Shown: in pieces, positions 52,501 to 60,074 of the stretch | Layout of the letters: each line of letters begins with the position of its first letter | How positions within the stretch are numbered: position 1 is the first letter of the stretch | NCBI GenBank assembly: GCA_937899245.1 | Contig: CALDKB010000016.1 | Span: forward strand, 53,291-117,290 | Reading direction: 5' to 3' | Length of the DNA stretch: 64,000 nt | Source of the DNA: an uncultured Bacteroidales bacterium | Lineage (GTDB): Bacteria > Bacteroidota > Bacteroidia > Bacteroidales > ML635J-15 | Notes under the pieces: generated by a model | The model's database searches: none | What the model was told of the DNA's origin: nothing | What the model saw: the letters and a program-made list of their open reading frames with translations, nothing else | Translations under genes and position numbers: made by a program

Positions 52501-53770
52501 GACCTTGCAGGATTTCGTAGTATTTCATGCCAAATATGCCGTCGTTGCCATTGAGGTACGAAGGAACAAAAACAACCTTTACCTTGTTGCTTGGGTCGTT
52601 TGTAAGGCCGATTCTTTTAAGCTGGTTTAATATCGGGTCGTAGTCGGCATCGTGAAGACCATGAGTGAGATTTTTGTTTTCTATGAATGCGTTTTCACCG
52701 TTAAGAGCGGCAATTAAATTCTTTTGCGGTCCATAGTTGTTGCCCGGGACAAGTATGTAAGCGAGTATTTCACGGTTCAGCTTGTCGTTGCGGTTAAGTT
52801 TTCCGAGTGCTTCCACAAATACGTTATAGCCCTTGTTGGTGTATTCGTATCTGCCGGAGGTTGCAACGATAAGAGGTTCGCTCTCGTATTTGTACGACAT
52901 CAGCTTCTCGGCTACGTTTATCAGTTTTTCGCGGGCTTGCTTGCGGATTATTTCAGATTCTTCTGGCTTCGGTATGAAATTGTCCTCGAATCCGTTTGGC
53001 GTAACAATATCGGCCGACTTGTTTAGAAGTTGCGTGCATTCTGCCTGTGTGATGTCGCTTACCGTAGTGAAGACATCGGCTTGCATGGCGCTGATTTTTT
53101 CGAGGCTGTGCTTTGAGATTATATTGAACTGTCGCGCCATGTTTTCTCCATTATAAGTTGCAAGGTCCTTATACAGAGGAAGCCCGTTGCCTGCTATTGA
53201 GCGACCTACGGCAGTGGCGTGTGTGGTGAATGCCGTTGCAATATGCGGTGCGTTCTTTTTCAGGTACAGGATTCCGGTGCCGGTCATCCATTCGTGGAAC
53301 TGAGCAAGAGCAGTGTCGTTTGCCATTAGGTTGAAGTCGCAGAAACTTTCAATCACCTTGCCAGCGGTATATCCGAATAGTGCAGGCTCGATATAGTCCC
53401 ATTGCCCCGATAGCGAGTCCAGTTTGTAGTCTTCCCATAATTCTGAAAAGATCTTGTCCTTTTCATTGATGAAATCGGTAAAGCTTATGAGAATTACAAT
53501 AGGGTTGCCGCAGATGTTCCAGCGACCAACTCTTACCCTAAGTCCGTTGCTGGCGGCGTATTGCTTCCATTTGGCAAAAAGTGCCGGTTCTTCAATGAAT
53601 TCCGAATTCTCACTTGCGTCGTAAGTGTCGGGACCGATAAAGATAAGGTCGCCACAATGGTCGGATAATGATATTGATTTGGTAGCAATTACGGTGTGGA
53701 TTCCTCCAACTTTGTTGCATACTTCCCAACTGACTTCAAAAATGTAGTCTAGAGCCTGTGTTTTGTTCAT
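49559..53770 (-). CDS. Glycogen synthase (GT3-like) fused to alpha-glucan phosphorylase (GT35)
   Basis: 1403 aa. N-terminal half (about 1-560) is a GT3/eukaryote-type glycogen synthase: FEVSWEVCNKVGGIHTVIATK, HEWMTGTGILYLK, TVSDITQAECTQLL, YYEPWGYTPLESIAFGVP (donor-site loop). C-terminal half (about 580-1403) is the GlgP2-type alpha-glucan phosphorylase: YFSMEYGLHDNLKIFSGGLG, HCNEGHAAFIGFERL, TRPLEASGTSGMKAVMNGAL (PLP lysine region) and DGWWVEGYREGAGWAL. One polypeptide therefore carries both glucan elongation and phosphorolysis. Full-length fusions of this size are known in Bacteroidetes, so this is not an assembly artefact. A -7 box lies at 53805-53812. Confidence 0.9.
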   Translation of the reverse strand: MNKTQALDYIFEVSWEVCNKVGGIHTVIATKSISLSDHCGDLIFIGPDTYDASENSEFIEEPALFAKWKQYAASNGLRVRVGRWNICGNPIVILISFTDFINEKDKIFSELWEDYKLDSLSGQWDYIEPALFGYTAGKVIESFCDFNLMANDTALAQFHEWMTGTGILYLKKNAPHIATAFTTHATAVGRSIAGNGLPLYKDLATYNGENMARQFNIISKHSLEKISAMQADVFTTVSDITQAECTQLLNKSADIVTPNGFEDNFIPKPEESEIIRKQAREKLINVAEKLMSYKYESEPLIVATSGRYEYTNKGYNVFVEALGKLNRNDKLNREILAYILVPGNNYGPQKNLIAALNGENAFIENKNLTHGLHDADYDPILNQLKRIGLTNDPSNKVKVVFVPSYLNGNDGIFGMKYYEILQGLDVTAFVSYYEPWGYTPLESIAFGVPTITTTLAGFGMWSKTTLDASDKCVTVIERNENNIDEVIDKLGESLAFFAGLDAENRKKISAAATEASKKALWSKLVEKYIEAYKIATSKVEGRKDSINNRIQNTQILRDIKPKETSPIWRQAEIKADIPERFSGIREIANNLWWSWNYDASAMFKHIDTELWRAKRYNPKVFLDEIGIDRMKELEHDKEFCKLYDKVYNDFKNYMEGGMQKEAPQIAYFSMEYGLHDNLKIFSGGLGILAGDYLKEASDTNTDLIGIGLLYRYGYFKQTITLEGSQQADYIPQDFNKIPVVPVFDENDEQMKIMVRFPGRNVYVKIWRANVGRIPLYLLDTDDIENQDQDRLITSRLYGGDWEFRFKQEMILGIGGIRALKVLGYKPNIYHCNEGHAAFIGFERLNNLIAKRNLKFDEALEIVRSTTLFTTHTPVPAGHDAFDENMLRTYMSHYPERLKITWERMMELGRLNPNDKFSMSYLAANISQEVNGVSWLHGIVSQKMFAPLWNGYFPEENHVGFVTNGVHYQTWTAKAWQILHKDIFGSVFMSDMSNTNYWAKINDVDDAKIWEIRQDQRLRLINYVKKRVRENWIRSYESPRNMVQVLENLNEKVLTIGFARRFATYKRGDLLFRNPERLAAILNNPKMPVQILFAGKAHPNDKAGQDLIKRIVEFSKRPEFLGKILFIEDYDIGLAKKLVQGVDIWMNTPTRPLEASGTSGMKAVMNGALHFSVLDGWWVEGYREGAGWALPQERVYENQDFQNELDTQTIYNMLENEIVPMFYDRGSDNIPHRWVKCIKKSIAEIVPMFTTKRMIDDYKERFYNKLYKRSMELAENDYAKVFEITDWKQRTTRAWSYIEVLNIDLHTTEFKNPQEAYGEIKLNLNRISPDDIGLESIVVSKKSDGTMEVVEKMEFKLKEYKGKIATFRIDGAPHKTGIYNYAIRAYAKNPLLPYKQDSKLIMWI

Positions 53771-53804
53771 GCCGAAAGCTTTTTAATTAGTAATAATTAA
53801 TGAA

Positions 53805-53812
53805 CAAAAATA
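53805..53812 (-). promoter_or_regulatory. -7 box for the glycogen fusion gene
   Basis: TATTTTTG on the minus strand, an exact match in an AT-rich region, 34 bases before the ATG at 53770. AT-rich context lowers confidence. Confidence 0.4.
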
Positions 53813-53903
53813 ATTGTTTTTTACTAATACGAGTTGCCGCACATGCTTTTTTATTGCCATTTTTATTAACGAAATTTATGGCTTTGCTTGTTAATAAAAA
53901 TTT

Positions 53904-53930
53904 TATTTTTGCATTTGTTAACGCAAATGC
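53904..53930 (+). promoter_or_regulatory. -7 box with adjoining inverted repeat, 318-bp divergent spacer
   Basis: TATTTTTG at 53904-53911 (exact) is directly followed by GCATTTG/CAAATGC arms separated by 6 nt (53911-53930). A TTTG lies 17 nt upstream of the box. The spacer 53771-54088 between the divergent glycogen and FISUMP-repeat genes is otherwise AT-rich without an ORF. Confidence 0.4.
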
Positions 53931-54088
53931 TAAATTAATTTTACAAATTAGAGTAATTTTTTTTAAAGTTATTGCGTATTAGCGCTTTATGTGGTCTTAA
54001 TGGCTTGGGAATCGTTTCTGTTGAGGTGAATCTTGAAGGTATTTCTGACCGGCGCACGTTATTTTTATGAACAACTTAAATGGTTTTT

Positions 54089-57000
54089 ATGAGAAAAATA
54101 TTTGCCTTTGTGATGCTTATACTGGCTTGCGCCAGTGTTAATGCACAGTCTGTCACACTGACATTTACCGGAATGGGAAAGGGCGGTATTGTTACCGAGG
54201 AAATCCCTCAGCAAATCGACAGTCTTTTAGTTAGGAACCTTTCTCGTTCTTGGGAGCAGATGCTGTATTATCCTGATACTGTGTTTATTATGGATGTTCT
54301 TGATGTGCCGATGATTGATGTGCTTCAATCGGGATTGTCGCAGAATGTGCCTAACCCTTTCGATTGTGTTACAGAGGTTGACCTAAACCTACCTGAAAAG
54401 GATGCTGTTTCATTGCAGGTCATTGATGCCAATGGTCGCGTATACCTTGAGTACAATGCCAATCTGGAGGCGGGTAGAAGTCGCTTCGAAATTACACTGG
54501 CAGTTCCGCAGACTTATTTCCTGACTGCATCGACTAGCACTCAGAAATATACTGTTAAGATGGTCAACCTTGGCAGCTGTGGCGTGAATAAGATTGCTCT
54601 TAAGTCGAGCTCGGCGGATGTTGTTTCGTCTAAAGCATTGTCGGAAAACGATTTTGACCGTGGCGATGAAATGGAGTATTATGCATACACAACTTATCGC
54701 GACATCGTATTCAATGGTTCGGTGCTTAATATCCAGAACGGAAGCGAGGACATTGTGATACATTTCAACATTCCGTATTGCGATCGTTCGGTAAATATTC
54801 AGTACGAGAGCGCATGCGAATCTTATACTTGGCCACATAATGGCGAGACTTACTACGAGACTAACCATAATGCAGCCCGTGCAACACTGCACTCGGTAGC
54901 CGGCTGCGACAGCATTGTGCTCCTCGATGTTACAATCGGTCATCCGGTACAAACCGACACATATATTACGGCTTGCCAGTCGATAAACTGGAACGGACAG
55001 GTTTGTTCGCAGACCGGAGATTATATTGCCGACCTCATTTCATCGACAGGTTGCGACAGTACAGTAACATTGCACTTTACAAGAAGAAATGGCATTACCA
55101 ACGAGTTCTTTGAGACCGATTGCGAAAGCTTCACTTGGAACGGTGAGACTTATACCGAATCTGGCGATTACCAGCAGACTTTCGTGACAGAATACGGCTG
55201 CGACAGCGTCGTGACTTTGCATTTTACCAATACAAGCGACGAAACAATTGACGAGAGATTCGCCTGCGGTCAATATACGTGGTCTGCAAATGGCGTTACA
55301 TATTACGAAAGCACTAATACTGCCACCTGCACACTTACTAATCGTTTCGGTTGCGACAGTGTTGTTACCTTGCATCTTACTTTAGGTTATCCTTCATCAA
55401 GCGTAGTTACGGCAACTGCATGCATGGAGTTCGACTATTACGGGCAGATTTATACGCATAGCGGTTCTTTTACGCAGACGGTGGGCAATGTCTCCGGATG
55501 CGATAGCGTTGTTACTCTAAACCTTACAATTACTAATTCGGTGGAGGAAGACTTGCACGAAAGTGCTTGCGAGTCATTCTACTACAATAATCATAATTAT
55601 ACTTCTTCTGGAGATTATGATGTCCATTTTTCAACTCCTACCGGTTGCGACAGCATAGTGCACTTGCACTTGGTAATTTCGCATAATACAAATGCCTTTG
55701 ACACTGTGACTGCCTGCGAGTCGTATGAATGGCACGGACAGACTTACACTGCGTCGGGCAATTATAATTATACGATGCAAAATACACAGGGCTGTGATAG
55801 CATTTGCCACTTGCATTTAACTATAAATCATAATCAGGCAACCGAAAAGACCATTTATGCATGCGACAGGTATGTGTTCGATTCGGAAGAAGTTACCACA
55901 ACAAGCGACTTCTACAGGACTTATGAAGACGTAAACGGCTGCGACAGCGTTGTTACTTATCATATCATCATCAAGCATAACGAGCAAACAGAGTTTTCTC
56001 AATATGCCTGCGGGTCATATACATGGAATGGACACACTTATACGCAGTCTGGCGACTATCAGCAACATTTCGTTTCGGTTGCCGGTTGCGACAGCCTTGT
56101 AACAATGCACTTGTATCTGGGTACTCCAAATTATGGTATTACGGATGTACAGTCGGCTTGCGATACCTACGAATGGGAAGGTACAACATATACGGCAAGC
56201 GGAAGCTACGAAAAGACCCTTACAAATATTTACGGCTGCGATAGCGTTGTTACATTGGAACTTACCGTTCACTACAGCAATATACTCACCGATGTTCAGG
56301 AGGCCTGTGATTCGTATGAGTGGGAAGGAGACGTATACACGACAAGCGGCTCGTATACCAAGACTTTGCAGAATGTTTATGGCTGCGACAGCGTAGTCAT
56401 CTTGCACTTGACTGTTAGGTATGGTACTTCGTCCGAATTCTCCGACACATCGTGCGGTCCATACACTTGGAACGGACAAACCTATATGTCTACAGGAGAT
56501 CATGTTCAGATTCTGCCAGCCCAGAACGGTTGCGACAGCGTTGTAACATTGCATCTTGTTTACCATGAAATGGTAACCGACAGCCGCGATGGAAATGTTT
56601 ATTGTACAATGGAATACGGCTCACAGGTTTGGATGACTGAAAACATGAGGTATTTGCCGCAAATTGACAATTCAAGAAGTTATTCTGATCCAAAATATTA
56701 TGTTTATGGTTATCCGTTGAGTTCTTCTTCCAGTGCTAATCTTGAAGTGGCTCGGGCAAATCCGAATTACATTGTTTATGGAACTTTGTATAACTATTCG
56801 GCAGCAATGACAGCATGTCCTTCTGGATGGCATTTGCCAAGTAGGGCGGAGTGGAATCAGCTGTTGACTTATCTGGGCACACAGCCAGACTACTATTGTG
56901 GCGATGTAACGGAAAATGTTGCAAAGGCCTTGGCGTCGACGGAATTGTGGACTGAAGATACGGGCGAAACGGAATGCTCTGTCGGCAATGATCCTTCGTT

Positions 57001-57235
57001 GAATAATGCTTCTGGATTTAACGGGCTTCCGGGAGGATATCTGAATATGCCGTCTGCAACAGGTTCTTTGAATGCTTATGAGCTTGGCATTGAGGCTAAT
57101 TGGTGGTCATCTGACGTAAGCGGTACTCAGTCGGCTTATTATTACCAGATGTCGAATGATTCTCCTTCGCTTGGTGTTAAGACCAAATATAAGTACACTG
57201 GATTTAGTGTTCGCTGTGTGAAGGATGCAGAGTAA
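54089..57235 (+). CDS. Giant secreted FISUMP protein with 12 Cys-containing repeats
   Basis: 1048 aa from ATG 54089 (an alternative ATG at 54080 adds three codons). Signal peptide MLILACASVNAQ. Residues about 70-165 are sorting-domain-like (LSQNVPNPFDCVTEVDLNL, LQVIDANGRVYL, SRFEITLAVPQTYFLTA), again N-terminal. Residues about 235-830 hold 12 tandem copies of a 49-aa unit, consensus ACESYTWNGQTY then GCDSVVTLHLT, each with two Cys. The last 215 residues are a FISUMP domain (YGSQVWMTENMRYLP, CPSGWHLPSRAEWNQLL, FSVRCVKDAE). It looks like an extracellular stalk with an end domain. The 514-aa paralogue at 43213 has the same order with one repeat. No partner genes nearby. Confidence 0.87.
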   Translation: MRKIFAFVMLILACASVNAQSVTLTFTGMGKGGIVTEEIPQQIDSLLVRNLSRSWEQMLYYPDTVFIMDVLDVPMIDVLQSGLSQNVPNPFDCVTEVDLNLPEKDAVSLQVIDANGRVYLEYNANLEAGRSRFEITLAVPQTYFLTASTSTQKYTVKMVNLGSCGVNKIALKSSSADVVSSKALSENDFDRGDEMEYYAYTTYRDIVFNGSVLNIQNGSEDIVIHFNIPYCDRSVNIQYESACESYTWPHNGETYYETNHNAARATLHSVAGCDSIVLLDVTIGHPVQTDTYITACQSINWNGQVCSQTGDYIADLISSTGCDSTVTLHFTRRNGITNEFFETDCESFTWNGETYTESGDYQQTFVTEYGCDSVVTLHFTNTSDETIDERFACGQYTWSANGVTYYESTNTATCTLTNRFGCDSVVTLHLTLGYPSSSVVTATACMEFDYYGQIYTHSGSFTQTVGNVSGCDSVVTLNLTITNSVEEDLHESACESFYYNNHNYTSSGDYDVHFSTPTGCDSIVHLHLVISHNTNAFDTVTACESYEWHGQTYTASGNYNYTMQNTQGCDSICHLHLTINHNQATEKTIYACDRYVFDSEEVTTTSDFYRTYEDVNGCDSVVTYHIIIKHNEQTEFSQYACGSYTWNGHTYTQSGDYQQHFVSVAGCDSLVTMHLYLGTPNYGITDVQSACDTYEWEGTTYTASGSYEKTLTNIYGCDSVVTLELTVHYSNILTDVQEACDSYEWEGDVYTTSGSYTKTLQNVYGCDSVVILHLTVRYGTSSEFSDTSCGPYTWNGQTYMSTGDHVQILPAQNGCDSVVTLHLVYHEMVTDSRDGNVYCTMEYGSQVWMTENMRYLPQIDNSRSYSDPKYYVYGYPLSSSSSANLEVARANPNYIVYGTLYNYSAAMTACPSGWHLPSRAEWNQLLTYLGTQPDYYCGDVTENVAKALASTELWTEDTGETECSVGNDPSLNNASGFNGLPGGYLNMPSATGSLNAYELGIEANWWSSDVSGTQSAYYYQMSNDSPSLGVKTKYKYTGFSVRCVKDAE
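54806..56575 (+). repeat. 12 tandem coding repeats of about 147 bp
   Basis: Each unit encodes about 49 residues with an ACxSYxW start and a GCDSVVTLHLT end; DNA identity is low between most units and higher between units 10 and 11 (both TDVQxACDxYEWEG), suggesting an older array with a recent duplication there. Confidence 0.85.
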
Positions 57236-57259
57236 ATAGCTTTTTTCAAAATATTGTTA

Positions 57260-57292
57260 GCCGACAGCTTTTGTGCTGTTGGCTTTTTTTTC
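57260..57292 (+). terminator. Terminator of the repeat-FISUMP gene
   Basis: GCCGACAGC / GCTGTTGGC stem (one G-T pair) with a 6-nt loop and a T8 run, 25 bases after the stop at 57235. Confidence 0.85.
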
Positions 57293-57975
57293 TTTCCGCT
57301 CAAGCTACGGGGACAACGAAATTATTTCTATGGCTTTACCCTGCGGTGCATACTGCGGTGCACTGAGCCTGTCGAAGTGAGCGTAGTCGAAGGGTAGTCG
57401 ATGGGCTCCGTTTGAAATTTGTCAAAAGGGACAATCGAATTCAGCAATCCACACCACACACTTCCTTCACCATAAACTTGGTATAAACTTGGGTTTAGTT
57501 AACTATACTTTCACACATCCCGCTCGTCGTAGGCTCTGCATGCTGAGCAGAGTCGAAGCACAGCCAACGCCGCTGTATTACCAAGGCTCCGGCCTTGAAA
57601 CAAAAAAATCCAACCCTTTTCGTCATGCTGTAACTTGGTTCTGCATCTGGAAAAGGGTGGATTTTTGTTTTATTTTCCGTGTTTGTTCAATTTTTACATA
57701 TCGTCTTCGAGTGGGAGATTGCGGTCAGCTTAATTTGTAACGGCTCCCCGTTCCGTATCGCCGACAAATTATAGCTTCTGCAATGACGGTTGGCGGGGAG
57801 TGCGCGTCTTCGTAGTAACCAGCTGATGCAATCAGTCAAGGTATCGCCAAAGGCGATGGTTTAATGACATGGCAAAAGCCATTGGTAGCGTATGGGTCGG
57901 TTGGTGCGTTGGCGGATTTGCCGTGTTGGCATACGGATGTGTGCGAACACAAATAGTAAAAAATGATATTTATTT
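57293..57975. other. Palindrome-rich spacer with no credible gene
   Basis: No ORF has family character. It holds short palindromes and repeat fragments: CACTGAGCCTGTCGAAGTG near 57360 and related GTCGAAG-containing pieces (57380-57400, 57550-57560), CTCTGC/GCAGAG near 57535-57555, CAAGGCTCCGGCCTTG near 57580, a long inverted repeat at 57602-57667, ATCGCC/GGCGAT near 57842 and ATGGC/GCCAT near 57870. GTCGAAG-type pieces are dispersed intergenic repeats in many genomes. Confidence 0.6.
57602..57667. repeat. Inverted repeat, arms about 18 bp
   Basis: The left arm (AAAAAATCCAACCCTTTTC region) matches the right arm (GAAAAGGGTGGATTTTTG region) with a single-base indel over a 28-nt loop. It could be a remnant of a small mobile element or a strong terminator-like hairpin. 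Confidence 0.55.
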
Positions 57976-58006
57976 TTGGATTGTAAAAAAAATATTCTAA
58001 TTTTGC
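57976..58006 (+). promoter_or_regulatory. Bacteroidetes promoter of the tRNA gene
   Basis: TTTG at 57976-57979, 19-nt spacer, exact -7 box TAATTTTG at 57999-58006. The tRNA begins about 15-20 bases after the expected transcript start. This is the best complete promoter in the window. Confidence 0.8.
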
Positions 58007-58027
58007 AGTCCGTTTCCGCAAGGAACA

Positions 58028-58101
58028 GGTCCCATAGCTCAGTTGGTTAGAGCACCTGACTCATAATCAGGGGGTCCTAGGTTCAAGCCCTAGTGGGACC
58101 A
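58028..58101 (+). tRNA. tRNA with CAU anticodon (elongator Met or Ile2)
   Basis: Cloverleaf folds by eye: 7-bp acceptor GGTCCCA/TGGGACC, D-arm AGCTCAGTTGGTTAGAGC, anticodon stem CCTGA/TCAGG with loop CTCATAA (anticodon CAT), T-arm CCTAG/CTAGT-type with TTCAAGC loop, discriminator A. CCA is not encoded. G1-C72 pairing and the absence of three G-C pairs in the anticodon stem exclude initiator tRNA. CAT can be elongator Met or lysidine-modified Ile2; the sequence alone does not decide it. Confidence 0.92.
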
Positions 58102-58106
58102 CAAAG

Positions 58107-58138
58107 AAGACCGCAAGTGTTTACTTGTGGTCTTTTTT
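58107..58138 (+). terminator. Terminator of the tRNA
   Basis: AAGACCGCAAGT / ACTTGTGGTCTT stem (one G-T pair), 4-nt loop, T6 tract, immediately after the tRNA. Confidence 0.85.
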
Positions 58139-58224
58139 GTGTTTGTTGTGAGTTCCGCCATCATAGGTGGCAACATTGTTGTCATATTGAGCGTATGTTT
58201 GAGTTTTGAATTTCTCCACGGTTC

Positions 58225-58660
58225 CTATTTAAACGAAATAGACTTGCCTTCAATTCTGTTTCCATCATTGTCAGCTATAAATCTTTCCTGCTCTATTAAT
58301 CTCCCATTCATCATCCAGCATTCCCCAGTCGTCCTTTCTGCCAATCGGATTATTCTGGCAATAAGAATATGGCGAACTCCACGGCCTTTTGTCGCACATC
58401 GGATCTACGCTAAGCCATTGCATCAAGTTGTCGCTGTAGTAGCGAGCGCCAAAATAAGTGTAACCACTTTCACTGTCTTTTTCCTTGGCGGAGAAGGTGT
58501 AGCGCGAGGGGGTGGTGGAGGAGCTGCGGCGCTGGTCAACGAACAGTCCGCCGTAGGGGAGGTACTGGAGGTGCTGGCGGATAGTGCCGTTCTGCCAAGT
58601 TACCAACGCAACACTTCTCTGGTGGTTGTAGTGGTAGAAGTACTTTTTGAAAATAGACAT
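58225..58660 (-). pseudogene. RHS core fragment with decayed JAB-tip remnant
   Basis: The frame from ATG 58660 encodes 129 aa: RHS core (HYNHQRSVALVTWQNG, LQYLPYGGLFVDQR, SAKEKDSESGYTYFGARYYS, LSVDPMCDKRP, YCQNNPIGR) and then 20 unrelated residues to a stop at 58271. One frame over, the DNA just after position 58290 reads ADNDGNRIEGKSISFK to a stop at 58225; this matches the end of the JAB-type tip of the cassette at 59145 (PDNDGNRIPKANFYN). So most of a JAB tip has been deleted with a frameshift and only its tail remains. The core starts with its own ATG 11 bases after the upstream immunity-like gene. Confidence 0.75.
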
Positions 58661-58671
58661 AAATTAGATAA

Positions 58672-59148
58672 TTAATAACAAGAAAATATTCTCCTATTTA
58701 TTTTCATTTTTTTACTAAACCAACTTTTATACACCTTCCAACCTAAAGTTTTCCCTACTTCATACGTGCCTTTTCTCCCGCTTACAATACCTATTATTAC
58801 ATAACTATCGTATAACTCAGACTTATACATATTAAATTGATATTGTTTATCTAATGCGTTAGGACAGGAACAATAATCTATTGTAACTAATAAAAAGGCT
58901 GTATCTGGTAATGCTTTTAAGATCTTAATTGAACATGAGTCATCAACGATAAGCTTTGAAACATGATATTGGCATTTAATATTTATCTTTTCAGAATTAT
59001 CTGCTAGTTCTATCCGTCCTCCCATACGATTCAAACTAATCTTTCCATCTACAACCAACAATACATCCGCTTGTAATTCTTGACTATAAGCATGAATTGA
59101 GAATAAAAATATTACTATAATAATGTTTATTAATCTTTTCTCTATCAT
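58672..59148 (-). CDS. Small exported protein, candidate immunity protein of the JAB cassette
   Basis: 158 aa with a signal peptide (IIIVIFLFSIHAYSQ), otherwise unrecognised. Its ATG overlaps the stop of the RHS-JAB gene by four bases (ATGA), typical of a toxin-immunity couple. It is clearly related to the 160-aa product at 60075-60557, which sits in the same place after the other JAB cassette: both have ADVLLVVDGKISL or NVLLAIDGKICL, LPDTAFLLVTI or IPDTALLLVTI, GYMIIGIVNGRR or SYVIIGIVSGRK, and end in SKKMK-x-NR. A secreted inhibitor would fit a JAB metalloenzyme acting in the periplasm or on neighbours; inferred. Confidence 0.75.
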   Translation of the reverse strand: MIEKRLINIIIVIFLFSIHAYSQELQADVLLVVDGKISLNRMGGRIELADNSEKINIKCQYHVSKLIVDDSCSIKILKALPDTAFLLVTIDYCSCPNALDKQYQFNMYKSELYDSYVIIGIVSGRKGTYEVGKTLGWKVYKSWFSKKMKINRRIFSCY

Positions 59149-60062
59149 TTTAAAACTTTTTTTATTCTGTTTATTTCCATTGATCCTAAACTTTCTGTTT
59201 TCCTATTATAGAAATTAGCTTTGGGAATGCGATTTCCGTCATTGTCAGGCTTTTCAAGTCCAACAATTATATTTAGACGATTATGCATAAAGGTTGCCTC
59301 ATCTTTTTTAGATGGCTCAGATGGGGTATACCAATAAGAGCCATCATGATCTGTATAATCTCCATACGCATGAGAATGAATACTTGTATTATCATTACCT
59401 TCCATTGATGGCAATTTTGTTCTCCCTTCAGTTCCTGTCTCTCCTCGCAATATTTTGCTGCCATCAGGAGAAACAACAGAGGCTTCTTCTCTATTTCCAC
59501 CACTATTCTCCCACGTTCTATAGAAAACATCAAGTGTCTCTTTTAGTGTTTCCTGATTTGTTGAAACTGCAACATTTACATCTGATGATTGTGTCGTAAG
59601 TCCTTTTCTATTATTACTTTTTATTGTTCGAATACTATTTTTATCATCATTTTTAACGAAAAATACATTATGGTCATCTTTCCCATCTTTGCCTAAATAT
59701 TTACCTTTAAAAGTATAATAATCTCCATCCAATGCACCACTAGGATCAATCCTTCCAATAGGATTATTTTGGCAATAAGAATATGGCGATACATTTGGCC
59801 TTTCGTCACTCATCGGGTCTACGCTTAACCACATCATCATATTATCACTATAATATCTCGCGCCAAAGTAAGTATAACCGCTTTCGGCATCTTTTTCCTT
59901 GGCAGAGAAGGTATATGTTGAAGCATACGAGTTCGGGCGCTGGTCGACGAACAGTCCGCCGTAGGGGAGGTACTGGAGGTGCTGGCGGATAGTGCCGTTC
60001 TGCCAAGTTACCAACGCCACACTTCCCTGGTGGTTGTAGTGGTATATTTTGAAGATAGTCAT
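59145..60062 (-). CDS. RHS core fragment with JAB-type (JAMM) C-terminal toxin tip
   Basis: 305 aa. Residues 1-105 are the RHS repeat-associated core (YHYNHQGSVALVTWQNG, LPYGGLFVDQR, SAKEKDAESGYTYFGARYY, MMWLSVDPMSDERP, YCQNNPIGRIDPSG). The unique tip follows with Glu in NREEASVVSPDG (about 193), His pair in TSIHSHAYGDY (about 226-228) and Asp in EPSKKDEATF (about 252). E ... HxH ... SxxD is the JAB/MPN+ metal site of deubiquitinase-like and polymorphic-toxin enzymes. The tip ends RLNIIVGLEKPDNDGNRIP. Only the final core part is present and it starts at its own ATG, so this is an orphan cassette. The immunity-like gene overlaps its stop by four bases. Confidence 0.85.
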   Translation of the reverse strand: MTIFKIYHYNHQGSVALVTWQNGTIRQHLQYLPYGGLFVDQRPNSYASTYTFSAKEKDAESGYTYFGARYYSDNMMMWLSVDPMSDERPNVSPYSYCQNNPIGRIDPSGALDGDYYTFKGKYLGKDGKDDHNVFFVKNDDKNSIRTIKSNNRKGLTTQSSDVNVAVSTNQETLKETLDVFYRTWENSGGNREEASVVSPDGSKILRGETGTEGRTKLPSMEGNDNTSIHSHAYGDYTDHDGSYWYTPSEPSKKDEATFMHNRLNIIVGLEKPDNDGNRIPKANFYNRKTESLGSMEINRIKKVLK

Positions 60063-60074
60063 ATATTAGAAAGA

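Noticed and set aside
54410..56566. Antisense ORFs in the repeat region (180 and 183 aa)
   Set aside because: Periodic shadows of the 49-aa repeat; no independent signals.
57293..57975. Possible CRISPR array
   Set aside because: No regular repeat-spacer units; the repeats are of different sequence and spacing and no cas gene is near.
57836..58021. Minus-strand ORF of 61 aa and neighbouring 83-aa ORF at 57489
   Set aside because: No domain character, low complexity; they cross palindromes and the tRNA promoter.
58127..58675. 182-aa plus-strand ORF opposite the RHS fragment, and 161-aa at 61382
   Set aside because: Antisense shadows of RHS core; the VLEVLADSAVLPSYQR run repeats only because the core DNA repeats.
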